Assembly: GCF_030127125.1 (NCBI RefSeq)
Contig: NZ_CP126156.1
Location: 1,736,001 to 1,800,000, forward strand
Reading direction: 5' to 3'
DNA: 64,000 bases
DNA from: Halobaculum litoreum
Lineage (GTDB): Archaea > Halobacteriota > Halobacteria > Halobacteriales > Haloferacaceae
Shown in pieces: positions 25,544 through 32,968 of this stretch. The first letter of the stretch is position 1; each line of letters begins with the position of its first letter. Below the pieces are notes generated by a model. That model was given only the letters and a program-made list of their open reading frames with translations, searched no databases and had not been told where the DNA came from. The position numbers and the translations under genes are program-made.

Positions 25544-27214
25544 ATGAGTACACAGACGCCGACGGACCGACACGACGACGAGGACCAGCCGGACCGCGCG
25601 ACCGACCTCGCGAGCCTGCTCGGCGACCGCGCGATCGGCCGCGAGGAGCACCTGAACGCGCCCGGCTTCGTCGTCCGCCCCGACGCCGTGCAGGACGTGC
25701 TCTCCGCGCTGAAAGAGGAGGCCGGCTACGACCACCTCTCGTGTGTCACCGCCCAGGAGTACGAGGGGCGCTACGAGTCGATCTACCACCTGAAGACGTA
25801 CGACGACCCCACCGACGAGGTGAGCGTCGTCGTCCCCGCCGACACGGACGCCCCGGTCAGCGAATCGGGCGCACCCGTGTTCAGCACCGCCGGTTGGCAC
25901 GAACGGGAGGCGTACGACCTGATCGGCATCGAGTACGACGACCACCCGGACCTGCGTCGGATCCTCCTGCCCGAGACGTGGCAGGGCCACCCGCTCTCGC
26001 TCGACTACGAGCAGGACCGCCCGCAGGTGGTCACGCTGCGCGAGCACGCCAACCCGTTGGAACCGGACACGAGGCACGAGGGGGGGACGGACACGATGAT
26101 GCTCAACATCGGCCCCCACCACCCCGCGACCCACGGCGTGATGCATCTGGAGGCGACGCTGGACGGCGAGCGGGTCGCGGACGTGGACCCCGACATCGGG
26201 TACATCCACCGCTGCGAGGAACAGATGTGTCAGAACGGCACGTACCGCCACCAGATCATGCCGTACCCCGACCGCTGGGACTGGGGCGGCGGCGGCATCC
26301 TGAACGAGTGGGCGTACGCCCGCGTCGCCGAGACGCTGGCCGACATCGACGTGCCCGAGTACGCGCAGGTCGTCCGGACGATGAGCGCGGAGCTGTCGCG
26401 GATCCTCTCGCACCTGCTGGCGGTCGGCGCGTACGCGCTCGACGTCGCCGGCGACTTCACCGCGACGTTCATGTACGCCATCACCGAGCGCGAGACGGTC
26501 CAGAACCTCTTGGAGGACCTGACGGGCCAGCGGCTGATGTTCAACTACTTCCGCCTCGGCGGCGTCGCGTGGGACCTGCCCGAACCGCGCGAGGAGTTCT
26601 TCGAGAAAACCCGCGACTTCCTCGACGGCTTCCCGCGTCGGCTCGCGGAGTTCCACGACCTGCTCACGGGCAACGAGATCATCCAACTGCGGACGGTCGA
26701 CACCGGCGTGCTGGCGCCGGAGGTCGCGAGAGACTACGGCTGCACCGGGCCGGTCGCCCGCGGCTCCGGCGTCGACTACGACCTGCGTCGCGACGACCCG
26801 TACGGCTACTACGACGAGCTCGACTGGAGCGTCGTCACCGCGTCGGCGGGCGACAACTTCGCGCGACTGCAGGTCCGGCTCCGGGAGCTGGAGGAGTCCG
26901 CCCGGATCGTCGAGCAGTGCGTCGACTTGCTGGAGGAGTGGCCCGCGGACGACCGGACGGTGCAGTCGAACGTCCCGCGGACGATCAAACCCGACGACGA
27001 CACCGAGGTGTACACCGCCGTCGAGGCTGCGAAGGGCGAACTCGGCATCTACGTCCGCGCGGACGGCACCGACACGCCGGCGCGGTTCAAGATCCGCGGC
27101 CCGTCGTTCTCGAACCTGCAGGCGCTCCCGGAGATGGCCGAGGGCGAGCACGTGCCCGACCTCATCGCCACGCTCGGGAGTCTCGACACGATCATGGGCG
27201 AGGTCGACCGGTAG
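25544..27214 (+). CDS. nuoCD: NADH-quinone oxidoreductase subunits C and D fused (NuoCD), apart from other nuo genes
   Basis: The 556-residue protein fuses NuoC (about 30-180, with HEREAYDLIGIEYDDHPDLRRIL) to NuoD. NuoD shows NIGPHHPATHG, YIHRCEEQMCQNGTYRHQIMPY, FNYFRLGG and VDTGVL. It is a peripheral-arm subunit at the quinone site. No nuoA, nuoB, nuoH or nuoN lies within the window, unlike the compact haloarchaeal nuo operon. Segments such as DWGGGGILNEWA and IRGPSFSN differ from what I recall of operon copies, so it may be a paralogue. Confidence 0.9.
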   Translation: MSTQTPTDRHDDEDQPDRATDLASLLGDRAIGREEHLNAPGFVVRPDAVQDVLSALKEEAGYDHLSCVTAQEYEGRYESIYHLKTYDDPTDEVSVVVPADTDAPVSESGAPVFSTAGWHEREAYDLIGIEYDDHPDLRRILLPETWQGHPLSLDYEQDRPQVVTLREHANPLEPDTRHEGGTDTMMLNIGPHHPATHGVMHLEATLDGERVADVDPDIGYIHRCEEQMCQNGTYRHQIMPYPDRWDWGGGGILNEWAYARVAETLADIDVPEYAQVVRTMSAELSRILSHLLAVGAYALDVAGDFTATFMYAITERETVQNLLEDLTGQRLMFNYFRLGGVAWDLPEPREEFFEKTRDFLDGFPRRLAEFHDLLTGNEIIQLRTVDTGVLAPEVARDYGCTGPVARGSGVDYDLRRDDPYGYYDELDWSVVTASAGDNFARLQVRLRELEESARIVEQCVDLLEEWPADDRTVQSNVPRTIKPDDDTEVYTAVEAAKGELGIYVRADGTDTPARFKIRGPSFSNLQALPEMAEGEHVPDLIATLGSLDTIMGEVDR

Positions 27215-27303
27215 GTCGGTCGGGGCCGGGCGACGCCGGAAACCGCCGGCGCGTCGTCGCCCGTTCCCGAAGCGTCATGCGGCGGGCGACCCTCGTCCCG
27301 CCG

Positions 27304-28314
27304 ATGGCCGACAACCGCCGTTTCCATCTCGCACAGCGACCCGAGGGCGTGCCCGACGAGGAGACGTTCGACCTCCGCGAGGTCGACCGCCCCGACCCCG
27401 CCCCGGGCGAGGCGCTCGTCCGCACGCTGTACCTCTCGGTCGACCCGTACATGCGCGACCGGATGCGCGCCGGCGAGTCGTACGCCGAGCCGTGGGAGGT
27501 GGGCGACCCCCTCATGGGCGGCGTCGTCGCCGAGGTCGTCGAGTCCAACGGCGCCGGGGTCGAGCCGGGGCAGACCGTCGTCGCGGAGCTGCCGTGGGCC
27601 GAGTACGCCACCGCCGACGGGTCGGACCTGACGCCCGTCGACACCGGCGCGCTCCCCGTGTCGACGGCGCTGGGCGTGCTCGGGATGCCCGGCCGCACGG
27701 CGTACTTCGGCACCCGCGAGGTCGCCGAACCCCGCGCCGACGACTGGATGGTCGTCTCCGGCGCCGCGGGCGCGGTCGGCTCCGTCGTCGGGCAACTCGG
27801 CGAGCTGCAGGGCGCGAACGTCGTCGGCATCGCCGGCTCCGACGAGAAGTGCGAGTGGCTCACCGAGGATCTGGGCTTCACCGCCGCGATCAACTACAAG
27901 GACGAGGACGTGGGCGCGCGCCTCGACGCGGTCGCCGACGGCGTCGACGTGTACTTCGACAACGTCGGCGGGCCCGTCACGGACGCCGTCTGGGGGCGCC
28001 TGAACGTCGACGCCCGCGTCGCCGTCTGCGGGCAGATCGCGCTGTACAACGACGAGGAACTCCCGATGGGCCCCCGGAAGCTCGGGACGCTCATCCAGAC
28101 GCGCGCCACCGTGCAGGGCCTGCTCGTGCGCGACTTCGCGCCGCGGTTCGCCGAAGCGACCCAGCACCTCGGCTCGCTCGTCGCCGGCGGCGACCTCCAG
28201 TACCGCGAGACCGTCACCGAGGGGCTCGCGCAGGCGCCGGAGGCGTTCCTCGGGCTGTTCGAGGGCGACAACGTCGGGAAGCAGGTCGTGAAGGTCGCGG
28301 AGCCGAGCGAGTAG
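27304..28314 (+). CDS. NADP-dependent oxidoreductase, MDR / leukotriene B4 dehydrogenase-like
   Basis: A zinc-free medium-chain reductase of 336 residues. It has the N-terminal catalytic domain (LYLSVDPYMRDRMRAGESY, GGVVAEVVES) and a Rossmann domain with SGAAGAVGSVVGQL. YFDNVGG and GLLVRDFAPRF follow. Relatives reduce enones and prostaglandin-like ketones using NADPH; the true substrate here is unknown. The ATG at 27304 is preferred over upstream in-frame ATGs (such as 27277) because MADNRRFHLAQRPEG is the family start. Confidence 0.92.
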   Translation: MADNRRFHLAQRPEGVPDEETFDLREVDRPDPAPGEALVRTLYLSVDPYMRDRMRAGESYAEPWEVGDPLMGGVVAEVVESNGAGVEPGQTVVAELPWAEYATADGSDLTPVDTGALPVSTALGVLGMPGRTAYFGTREVAEPRADDWMVVSGAAGAVGSVVGQLGELQGANVVGIAGSDEKCEWLTEDLGFTAAINYKDEDVGARLDAVADGVDVYFDNVGGPVTDAVWGRLNVDARVAVCGQIALYNDEELPMGPRKLGTLIQTRATVQGLLVRDFAPRFAEATQHLGSLVAGGDLQYRETVTEGLAQAPEAFLGLFEGDNVGKQVVKVAEPSE

Positions 28315-28378
28315 CCGCGAACGGTTCGGTCGTCGCCCCCCGAAGCGGTTTTGTTCGCGTGGACGACAGGTTCGGGCG

Positions 28379-28555
28379 ATGGTCTCCCGCGAGAACAGCG
28401 TCATCGCCGTCTGCATCGCGGCCGCGGTCGTCCTCCTGTTCGTGACCGCCGAGGTCGCCCCCCAACCGGCGTGGGTCGGCGGGGCGATCGTCGTCGGCGT
28501 CGGCGTCCTCCTGCCGCTCGCGATCAACGGCTCTCTGGATCGGTCCGCGGAGTGA
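28379..28555 (+). CDS. Small two-helix membrane protein
   Basis: A 58-residue product: MVSRENSVIAVCI... with two hydrophobic segments (about 8-27 and 31-50) separated by APQPAWVG and ending in an acidic tail (DRSAE). A TATA-like GGTTTTGTTC lies about 30 bases upstream. The family is not recognised. It is too short for most gene cut-offs but has a clean promoter, start and stop. Confidence 0.68.
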   Translation: MVSRENSVIAVCIAAAVVLLFVTAEVAPQPAWVGGAIVVGVGVLLPLAINGSLDRSAE

Positions 28556-28590
28556 GTCCGAAACGACCGGCCGGGACGCGACCGTCGTCG

Positions 28591-29163
28591 CTACCCGAGG
28601 ACGTACGACAGCCAGCGGTTCTGCTTGACGAACTCCATGTTCTCGAGGTAGGCGTCGAGCCCGAGGATCCGGCCCGCGCCGAACGCGCCGAGGCCGAACA
28701 GCAGCGCGGCGTACACGAGGTGGTCGTCGACGACCCAGCCGTGGGCCACCGGCAGCCCCGCGAGCAGTCCGCCCGTGAGCGACGCCGCCCAGTAGAACAG
28801 CATCATCACGGCGCCCCAGAAGGCGCTCCAGCGGACGAACGCGCCGAGGATCAACGCCAACCCCGTGAGCGTCAGCCCCCACATGTTGAGCATGTCGATG
28901 ACGGGGTTCCCGGCCATCGCGGCGAACACGTCCGCGAACGGGTTCCCGGGCGGGATGGCGTTCGCGAGGAACCCCGCCGCGGTCCAGTCGTTCGACGGGT
29001 CGGCGTCGAGGTACGTCACGAGCTTCGTCACGCCGCCCTGGAACAGGGTCCACCCCATCACCACGCGCAGGATGAACAGCGCGTAGCCGACCCACGTCTC
29101 GGAGTAGCCGAACTCCACTTGTCGGCCGAACAGTTCCGTGTTGAGTGTCGTTCTGGTTGACAT
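28591..29163 (-). CDS. DoxX-family membrane protein
   Basis: A 190-residue integral membrane protein with about four helices. Its DoxX features are LRVVMGWTLFQGGVTKL near 32-48, WGLTLTGLALILGAFVRWSAFWGA in the middle, and the C-terminal LLFGLGAFGAGRILGLDAYLE. DoxX relatives include the thiosulfate:quinone oxidoreductase small subunit and terminal-oxidase-linked proteins, but the role here is unknown. The ATG at 29161-29163 is favoured over an in-frame ATG 81 bases upstream that encodes unrelated sequence. Confidence 0.88.
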   Translation of the reverse strand: MSTRTTLNTELFGRQVEFGYSETWVGYALFILRVVMGWTLFQGGVTKLVTYLDADPSNDWTAAGFLANAIPPGNPFADVFAAMAGNPVIDMLNMWGLTLTGLALILGAFVRWSAFWGAVMMLFYWAASLTGGLLAGLPVAHGWVVDDHLVYAALLFGLGAFGAGRILGLDAYLENMEFVKQNRWLSYVLG

Positions 29164-29320
29164 TGCGTCGCTCGAGAGGACACGAAAATCCATCTTGAAT
29201 CTGATGGCCGACCCCCACGGCGGGGGAACCAACACACGGTTCATATCGGCCCGCGGCCCCCGGCGCGCTCGCGGCCGTCCCGGCCGCCGGCGGTCGGCAC
29301 GGCTCGCCGACCCCCGGAGG

Positions 29321-29989
29321 CTACTCGAACCTGACGCCCAGGTCGTGGAGGTCGTCGTTGTGCCACGCCACGTTGACCAACAGCGGGGTCAACGACTCCA
29401 CCTCCGCGGCGTTGGCGAGGCCGCCGGCCGACAGCGCGCGGAGCCCCTCGATCTCCTCGGCCAGCCGCGAGACGGTCGCCGCCGCGTCGTCGTCGTCGGC
29501 GACGACGAGCGTGTCGATGCCGAGGTCCCGCGAGAGGTCCGCGAGCCGCCCCGCCGCGAGGTTGTGGAACGCGCCGACGACCGGCACCGCGTCGGGCACC
29601 GCGTCGCGCACGAGCGCCGTCACGCTCCCGACGCCGGGCGGGTTGTAGTGGAAGCCGTCCTCGTCGCGTTTCATCCCCGCGGCCGGCGTGACGACCACGT
29701 CGTCGGCGGCGAGGTTGTCGGCGACCGCCGCGACCGTGTCGGCGACGTGGTACGGGGGGACCGCGAGCACGACCACGTCGGCGCGGTCGGCGGCCATGGC
29801 GTTGTCGAAGCCCTTGATCGTCGCGTCGCCGCCGGCGTCGGCGACCGTCGCCGTGTAGTCGTCCGCGGCCGCGCGGGCCTTCTCGGGGTCCCGGGAGCCG
29901 ACGAGCAGTTCGTGGTCCGTGTCGCGGCCCCAGCGCACGGCGAGCCCCTCGCCGATGTCGCCGGTGCCGCCCAGTAGCGCGATTCGCAC
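29321..29989 (-). CDS. npdG: NADPH-dependent F420 reductase
   Basis: Transfers hydride between F420H2 and NADP+. The 222-residue Rossmann protein opens MRIALLGGTGDIGEGLAVRW with nucleotide motif GGTGDIG at 7-13, then LLVGSRDPEKA for NADP selectivity. It continues VVLAVPPYHV and a C-terminal F420-contact region with GAFHNLAA. Length and motifs fit NpdG/Fno. Haloarchaea make F420, so the function is plausible. No other F420 gene is in the window. Confidence 0.92.
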   Translation of the reverse strand: MRIALLGGTGDIGEGLAVRWGRDTDHELLVGSRDPEKARAAADDYTATVADAGGDATIKGFDNAMAADRADVVVLAVPPYHVADTVAAVADNLAADDVVVTPAAGMKRDEDGFHYNPPGVGSVTALVRDAVPDAVPVVGAFHNLAAGRLADLSRDLGIDTLVVADDDDAAATVSRLAEEIEGLRALSAGGLANAAEVESLTPLLVNVAWHNDDLHDLGVRFE

Positions 29990-30071
29990 GGACGCGACTG
30001 CGGGCGGGCCGGCGGTAAGCGTTGTGTGACCGGCCGCACATGCCGTCGTCCTCGCGGGGACGCGGCGGGGG

Positions 30072-30308
30072 CTACGCGCCCGCCCGCTTGTACACGAACC
30101 AGTACGCCAGCACCGGCGAGGTCAACAGCATCGGCCCGACCGTGATCGCCAGCGTGAGGCGGTCCGGCGGCACGAACTCCGTCGCCAGCGCGAGCGCCAG
30201 CAGGTCGAGCAGCGCGACGAACGTGAGGAACTGGACGACCCGAGCGAGTTTCGCCCGGCGGTCGGTCGCCGGCCCGCCGGGCTCGCCCGTGTCACCCGCG
30301 TCGCTCAT
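30072..30308 (-). CDS. Small two-helix membrane protein
   Basis: A 78-residue protein. A polar N-terminus (MSDAGDTGEPGGPATDRRAKL) precedes two hydrophobic helices (about 24-42 and 50-70) ending in FVYKRAGA. The family is not recognised with certainty. It starts four bases after the stop of the HAD hydrolase gene on the same strand, which suggests one transcript. Confidence 0.72.
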   Translation of the reverse strand: MSDAGDTGEPGGPATDRRAKLARVVQFLTFVALLDLLALALATEFVPPDRLTLAITVGPMLLTSPVLAYWFVYKRAGA

Positions 30309-30312
30309 CGGC

Positions 30313-31179
30313 TCACTCCAGCAGGGCCGGCAGGTCGTTCACGCTGTCGACGACCGCGCTCGCGCCCGCCTCGGCGTACTTCGCGCGCCCCTCGTCGCCG
30401 GTGAGCCCGCCCGTGAGGACGCCGACCCCGTAGTAGGCGGTCCCGTCGTCGGCCTCGTCGGCGTTGACGGCGGTGCGCACGTCGTCGAGGGTGTCGCCGA
30501 CGAACGCGACCGTGTCGGCGTCGGTGCGTTCGGCCAGCGTCACCAGCGCCTGCGGGTGGGGCTTGCCGTGCGCCCAGTCGTCCATCGTGAACCGACGGTC
30601 GGCGGCGACGTCGAGGCCGACCCGCTCCAAGGCGATGTCCGCCTCCGCGGACGGGCGGCCCGTGAGGACGCACACCGGGTAGCGGTCGGTCAGCGCCGCG
30701 GCCGTCTCCGCGGTCAGGATCGTCGGCTCGTCGTGGATGAAGCCGGGCGCCTCGAACGGCGGGTCGCCCCCCTCGATGTCGCGGTACAGGTCGCTCCCGA
30801 GGTACAGCGCCTGGAACGTCTCGCGCAGGGCGGCGGGGTCCCACGCGGCCTCGACCGCGGCGGCGGCCTCGTCGCCGAGGGCGTCGCGGATCGCCGCGCG
30901 GGCGCCGTCGAGCCCCGTGCCGTGGGCGGCGATGGCGTCGGTGAACGCCGCGACGTCGGCGTCGAGGCCGCGCTCGCTGGCGAGGACGTACAGCGCGACC
31001 GCGTCCGACAGTTCCCAGTCGTTGTTGAAGCCGCCGGCGTCCTTGAACGCCTGGAGGTCCCCGCGCGCGAGGGTGTCGCCGTGGCGACGCTCGACGCTCT
31101 CGACGACCGCCCGTCGGTAGGAATCGGCCACGTCGACGAGCACACCGTCCACGTCCAACACGACCGTGTCGACTCGCAT
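30313..31179 (-). CDS. HAD-superfamily phosphatase, TIGR01548-like
   Basis: A haloacid dehalogenase-fold hydrolase of 288 residues. Motif I is [11 protein letters not shown] with nucleophile Asp9 and acid Asp11. Motif II Thr/Arg is in VCVLTGRPS, motif III Lys in HGKPHPQAL, and motif IV in FVGDTLDD. I recognise it as the haloarchaeal subfamily TIGR01548; its substrate is not established, and histidine biosynthesis has been suggested. The downstream small membrane protein gene is nearly contiguous. Confidence 0.9.
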   Translation of the reverse strand: MRVDTVVLDVDGVLVDVADSYRRAVVESVERRHGDTLARGDLQAFKDAGGFNNDWELSDAVALYVLASERGLDADVAAFTDAIAAHGTGLDGARAAIRDALGDEAAAAVEAAWDPAALRETFQALYLGSDLYRDIEGGDPPFEAPGFIHDEPTILTAETAAALTDRYPVCVLTGRPSAEADIALERVGLDVAADRRFTMDDWAHGKPHPQALVTLAERTDADTVAFVGDTLDDVRTAVNADEADDGTAYYGVGVLTGGLTGDEGRAKYAEAGASAVVDSVNDLPALLE

Positions 31180-31252
31180 GGATGGGGAGGGGCGGGGGCG
31201 GCGTATGGGCGTTGCGACTCCGGGTCGACGGCGGGCGCCGGGCACGGACGGG

Positions 31253-31681
31253 TCAGCGGTCGACCACCGCGCCGCCGGGGTCGCGAACCACGTACAGCGT
31301 GTCGCCGCCGTCGAGCGCAAGCGGCGTGGCGTCGACCGCGGGCGGGTCGCTCCCGAGCGTCGTGAAACAGCAGGCGGCGTCGACGCGGCGCGCGACGGTC
31401 GCGAGGGGCCGGTGGAGTTCCGGGGGGACGTTCAGCGCGTACACGCAGTCGGCACGGTAGGCGTCGCCGGGGTCCTCGCGGGCGGCCGCCGCGACGAGGT
31501 CGTCGCGGACGAACCCCACCCCCGCCGGGACGTCGCGGGCGACCACGTCGGTCGCGGTCACGTCGCGACCCGCCGTCGCGAGCGCCGCGGCCACCTCGGA
31601 TCGCCGGCCGATTCCGACCTCGCACAGCCGGGCGAATCCGCCGAGTTTCCGGGCGATAGCGGCGCGTCGGGCGTCAGACAC
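31253..31681 (-). CDS. UPF0146 family protein
   Basis: A 142-residue protein with a methyltransferase-like Rossmann start: [30 protein letters not shown], then [14 protein letters not shown]. This is the archaeal UPF0146 family, of unknown function and without the full methyltransferase motif set. The GTG at 31679-31681 is chosen because a minus-strand TATA-like GCTTATGA lies about 30 bases upstream. An in-frame ATG at 31711 would put the start inside that promoter. Confidence 0.85.
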   Translation of the reverse strand: MSDARRAAIARKLGGFARLCEVGIGRRSEVAAALATAGRDVTATDVVARDVPAGVGFVRDDLVAAAAREDPGDAYRADCVYALNVPPELHRPLATVARRVDAACCFTTLGSDPPAVDATPLALDGGDTLYVVRDPGGAVVDR

Positions 31682-31691
31682 GGGCGGGTAA

Positions 31692-31714
31692 CTTATGGTG
31701 GCACCCGTCATAAG
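31692..31714. promoter_or_regulatory. Overlapping divergent promoters between UPF0146 and archaemetzincin genes
   Basis: CTTATG (31692-31697) and CATAAG (31709-31714) are perfect inverted repeats 11 bases apart. Each is a TATA-like element about 25-30 bases from the start codon of the gene it faces away from: 31722 on the plus strand and 31681 on the minus strand. The two basal promoters therefore share about 40 bases, and polymerase assembly at one should interfere with the other. Confidence 0.5.
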
Positions 31715-31721
31715 CACGTCC

Positions 31722-32243
31722 ATGCTTGTCGACATCGTGCCCATCGGGGACGTCTCCGCGCAGGTGAAGCGGGAGGCGTCGGCCGGGCTCCGCTCGGTGT
31801 ACGACTGCGACGTGACGGTCCACGACGAGCAGTCGATCCCCGAGGGCGCGTACGACCGCAGCCGAAACCAGTACCGGGCGGAACAGTTCATCGAGCTGGT
31901 GTCCCGGGTCGGCAGCGGCGAGAAGAACATCGGGATCACCCCGCAGGACCTCTACTACCGGCGGCGCAACTACGTGTTCGGCCTCGCGTACCTCAACGGC
32001 AACGGCTCTGTCGTCTCCACCTACCGGCTGCAGACCTCCTCCGACGGCGGCGTCTCCACGAAGCCCTCCACCGAAGTGTTCGCCGACCGCGTCCGCAAGG
32101 AGATCGTCCACGAGATCGGGCACACCCTCGGCCTCGAACACTGCGACAACAGCAAGTGCGTGATGTCGTTCTCCCCGACCGTCCGCGAGGTGGACGTGAA
32201 GGAGGAACACCTCTGTGGCACCTGCGCCCGGCAGTACCTGTAA
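31722..32243 (+). CDS. amzA: Archaemetzincin-family Zn-dependent metalloprotease
   Basis: A peptidase of unknown substrate, 173 residues. The extended zinc motif HEIGHTLGLEH is at 130-140. It is directly followed by a structural four-cysteine zinc site: Cys141, Cys146, Cys165 and Cys168 (EHCDNSKC and CGTC). That combination defines archaemetzincins. A methionine in VMSFS forms the Met-turn. The ATG at 31722 fits the divergent promoter; an in-frame ATG at 31695 would lie upstream of the expected transcription start. Confidence 0.95.
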   Translation: MLVDIVPIGDVSAQVKREASAGLRSVYDCDVTVHDEQSIPEGAYDRSRNQYRAEQFIELVSRVGSGEKNIGITPQDLYYRRRNYVFGLAYLNGNGSVVSTYRLQTSSDGGVSTKPSTEVFADRVRKEIVHEIGHTLGLEHCDNSKCVMSFSPTVREVDVKEEHLCGTCARQYL

Positions 32244-32343
32244 GGCCGACCGCGGCGCGTCGGCGGCCGTCGATCCGGTTCCTTCTCGCGACCTCGCTCC
32301 GGCGGACAGGTATATGTTCGCGCGGCGACGACACAGACTCGTT

Positions 32344-32796
32344 ATGTCCGAGGAAGTCGTCGACCTGCTGCGCAAGGCGTACGCCGACGAGATGGAGACG
32401 GTGATGAACTACCAGACGAACGCGATCGTCCTCGACGGCGTCCGCGCCGAAGAGATCAAAGAGAGCCTCCAGGCCGACATCCAGGAGGAACTGACCCACG
32501 CCGAACAGCTCGGCAACCGACTGAAACAGCTCGACGCGCGCCCGCCGGGCTCCGAGGAGTTCACCGCGAGCCAACACTCGCTCCAGCCGCCGGAGGACTC
32601 CACGGACGTGCTGTCGGTGATCGACGGGGTCATCGACGCCGAGGAGGACGCCATCTCGACGTACCGTGCGATCATCAACGCCGCCGAGGAGGCCGACGAC
32701 CCCGTGACGGAGGACCTCGCGGTGACGATCCTCGCCGACGAGGAGGCCCACCGCACGGAGTTCAAGGGGTACCGCAAGGAGTACAAGCGCGACTGA
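32344..32796 (+). CDS. Ferritin-like di-iron protein (rubrerythrin/bacterioferritin group)
   Basis: A 150-residue four-helix protein. Candidate di-iron ligands are Glu16/Glu18 (DEMETVMNY), Glu49 and His52 (EELTHAEQL), Glu101 (AEEDAISTYR), and Glu133/His136 (DEEAHRTEF). This is the ExxH pattern of ferritin-like proteins. It lacks the C-terminal rubredoxin domain of rubrerythrin. Iron storage or peroxide detoxification is likely. An AT-rich GGTATATGTT about 30 bases upstream is a strong promoter candidate. Confidence 0.88.
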   Translation: MSEEVVDLLRKAYADEMETVMNYQTNAIVLDGVRAEEIKESLQADIQEELTHAEQLGNRLKQLDARPPGSEEFTASQHSLQPPEDSTDVLSVIDGVIDAEEDAISTYRAIINAAEEADDPVTEDLAVTILADEEAHRTEFKGYRKEYKRD

Positions 32797-32941
32797 GTCG
32801 CGTCGGTCGCCGCGACCGTCCGGCTTCGTTCTCTCGCCGCCCGACCCGCGACACCCACCCACCGGGTCGTCGAGGGAGCCCGGTCGGGCCGAACCGGGTC
32901 CCGAGCGGGTTCGCGGTCGGACGAACGCGGGACACTCGGAG

Positions 32942-32962
32942 GCGCCGCCGCGGCGGCGGCGC
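32942..32962. repeat. GC-only perfect palindrome between convergent genes
   Basis: GCGCCGCCGC, one G, then GCGGCGGCGC: a 10-base perfect inverted repeat with a one-base centre, beginning seven bases after the rli1 stop. It lies in the 172-base gap between the convergent ferritin-like gene and rli1. It may form a transcript-end hairpin, or simply reflect GCC/GGC triplet slippage. No T-run follows on either strand. Confidence 0.4.
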
Positions 32963-32968
32963 AGCGAG

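Noticed and set aside
25138..28314. A single open frame of over 1000 codons running through nuoCD into the MDR reductase
   Set aside because: Only the last part (from 27304) encodes the reductase. The first part is a shifted reading of nuoCD, and the absence of stops is a GC effect.
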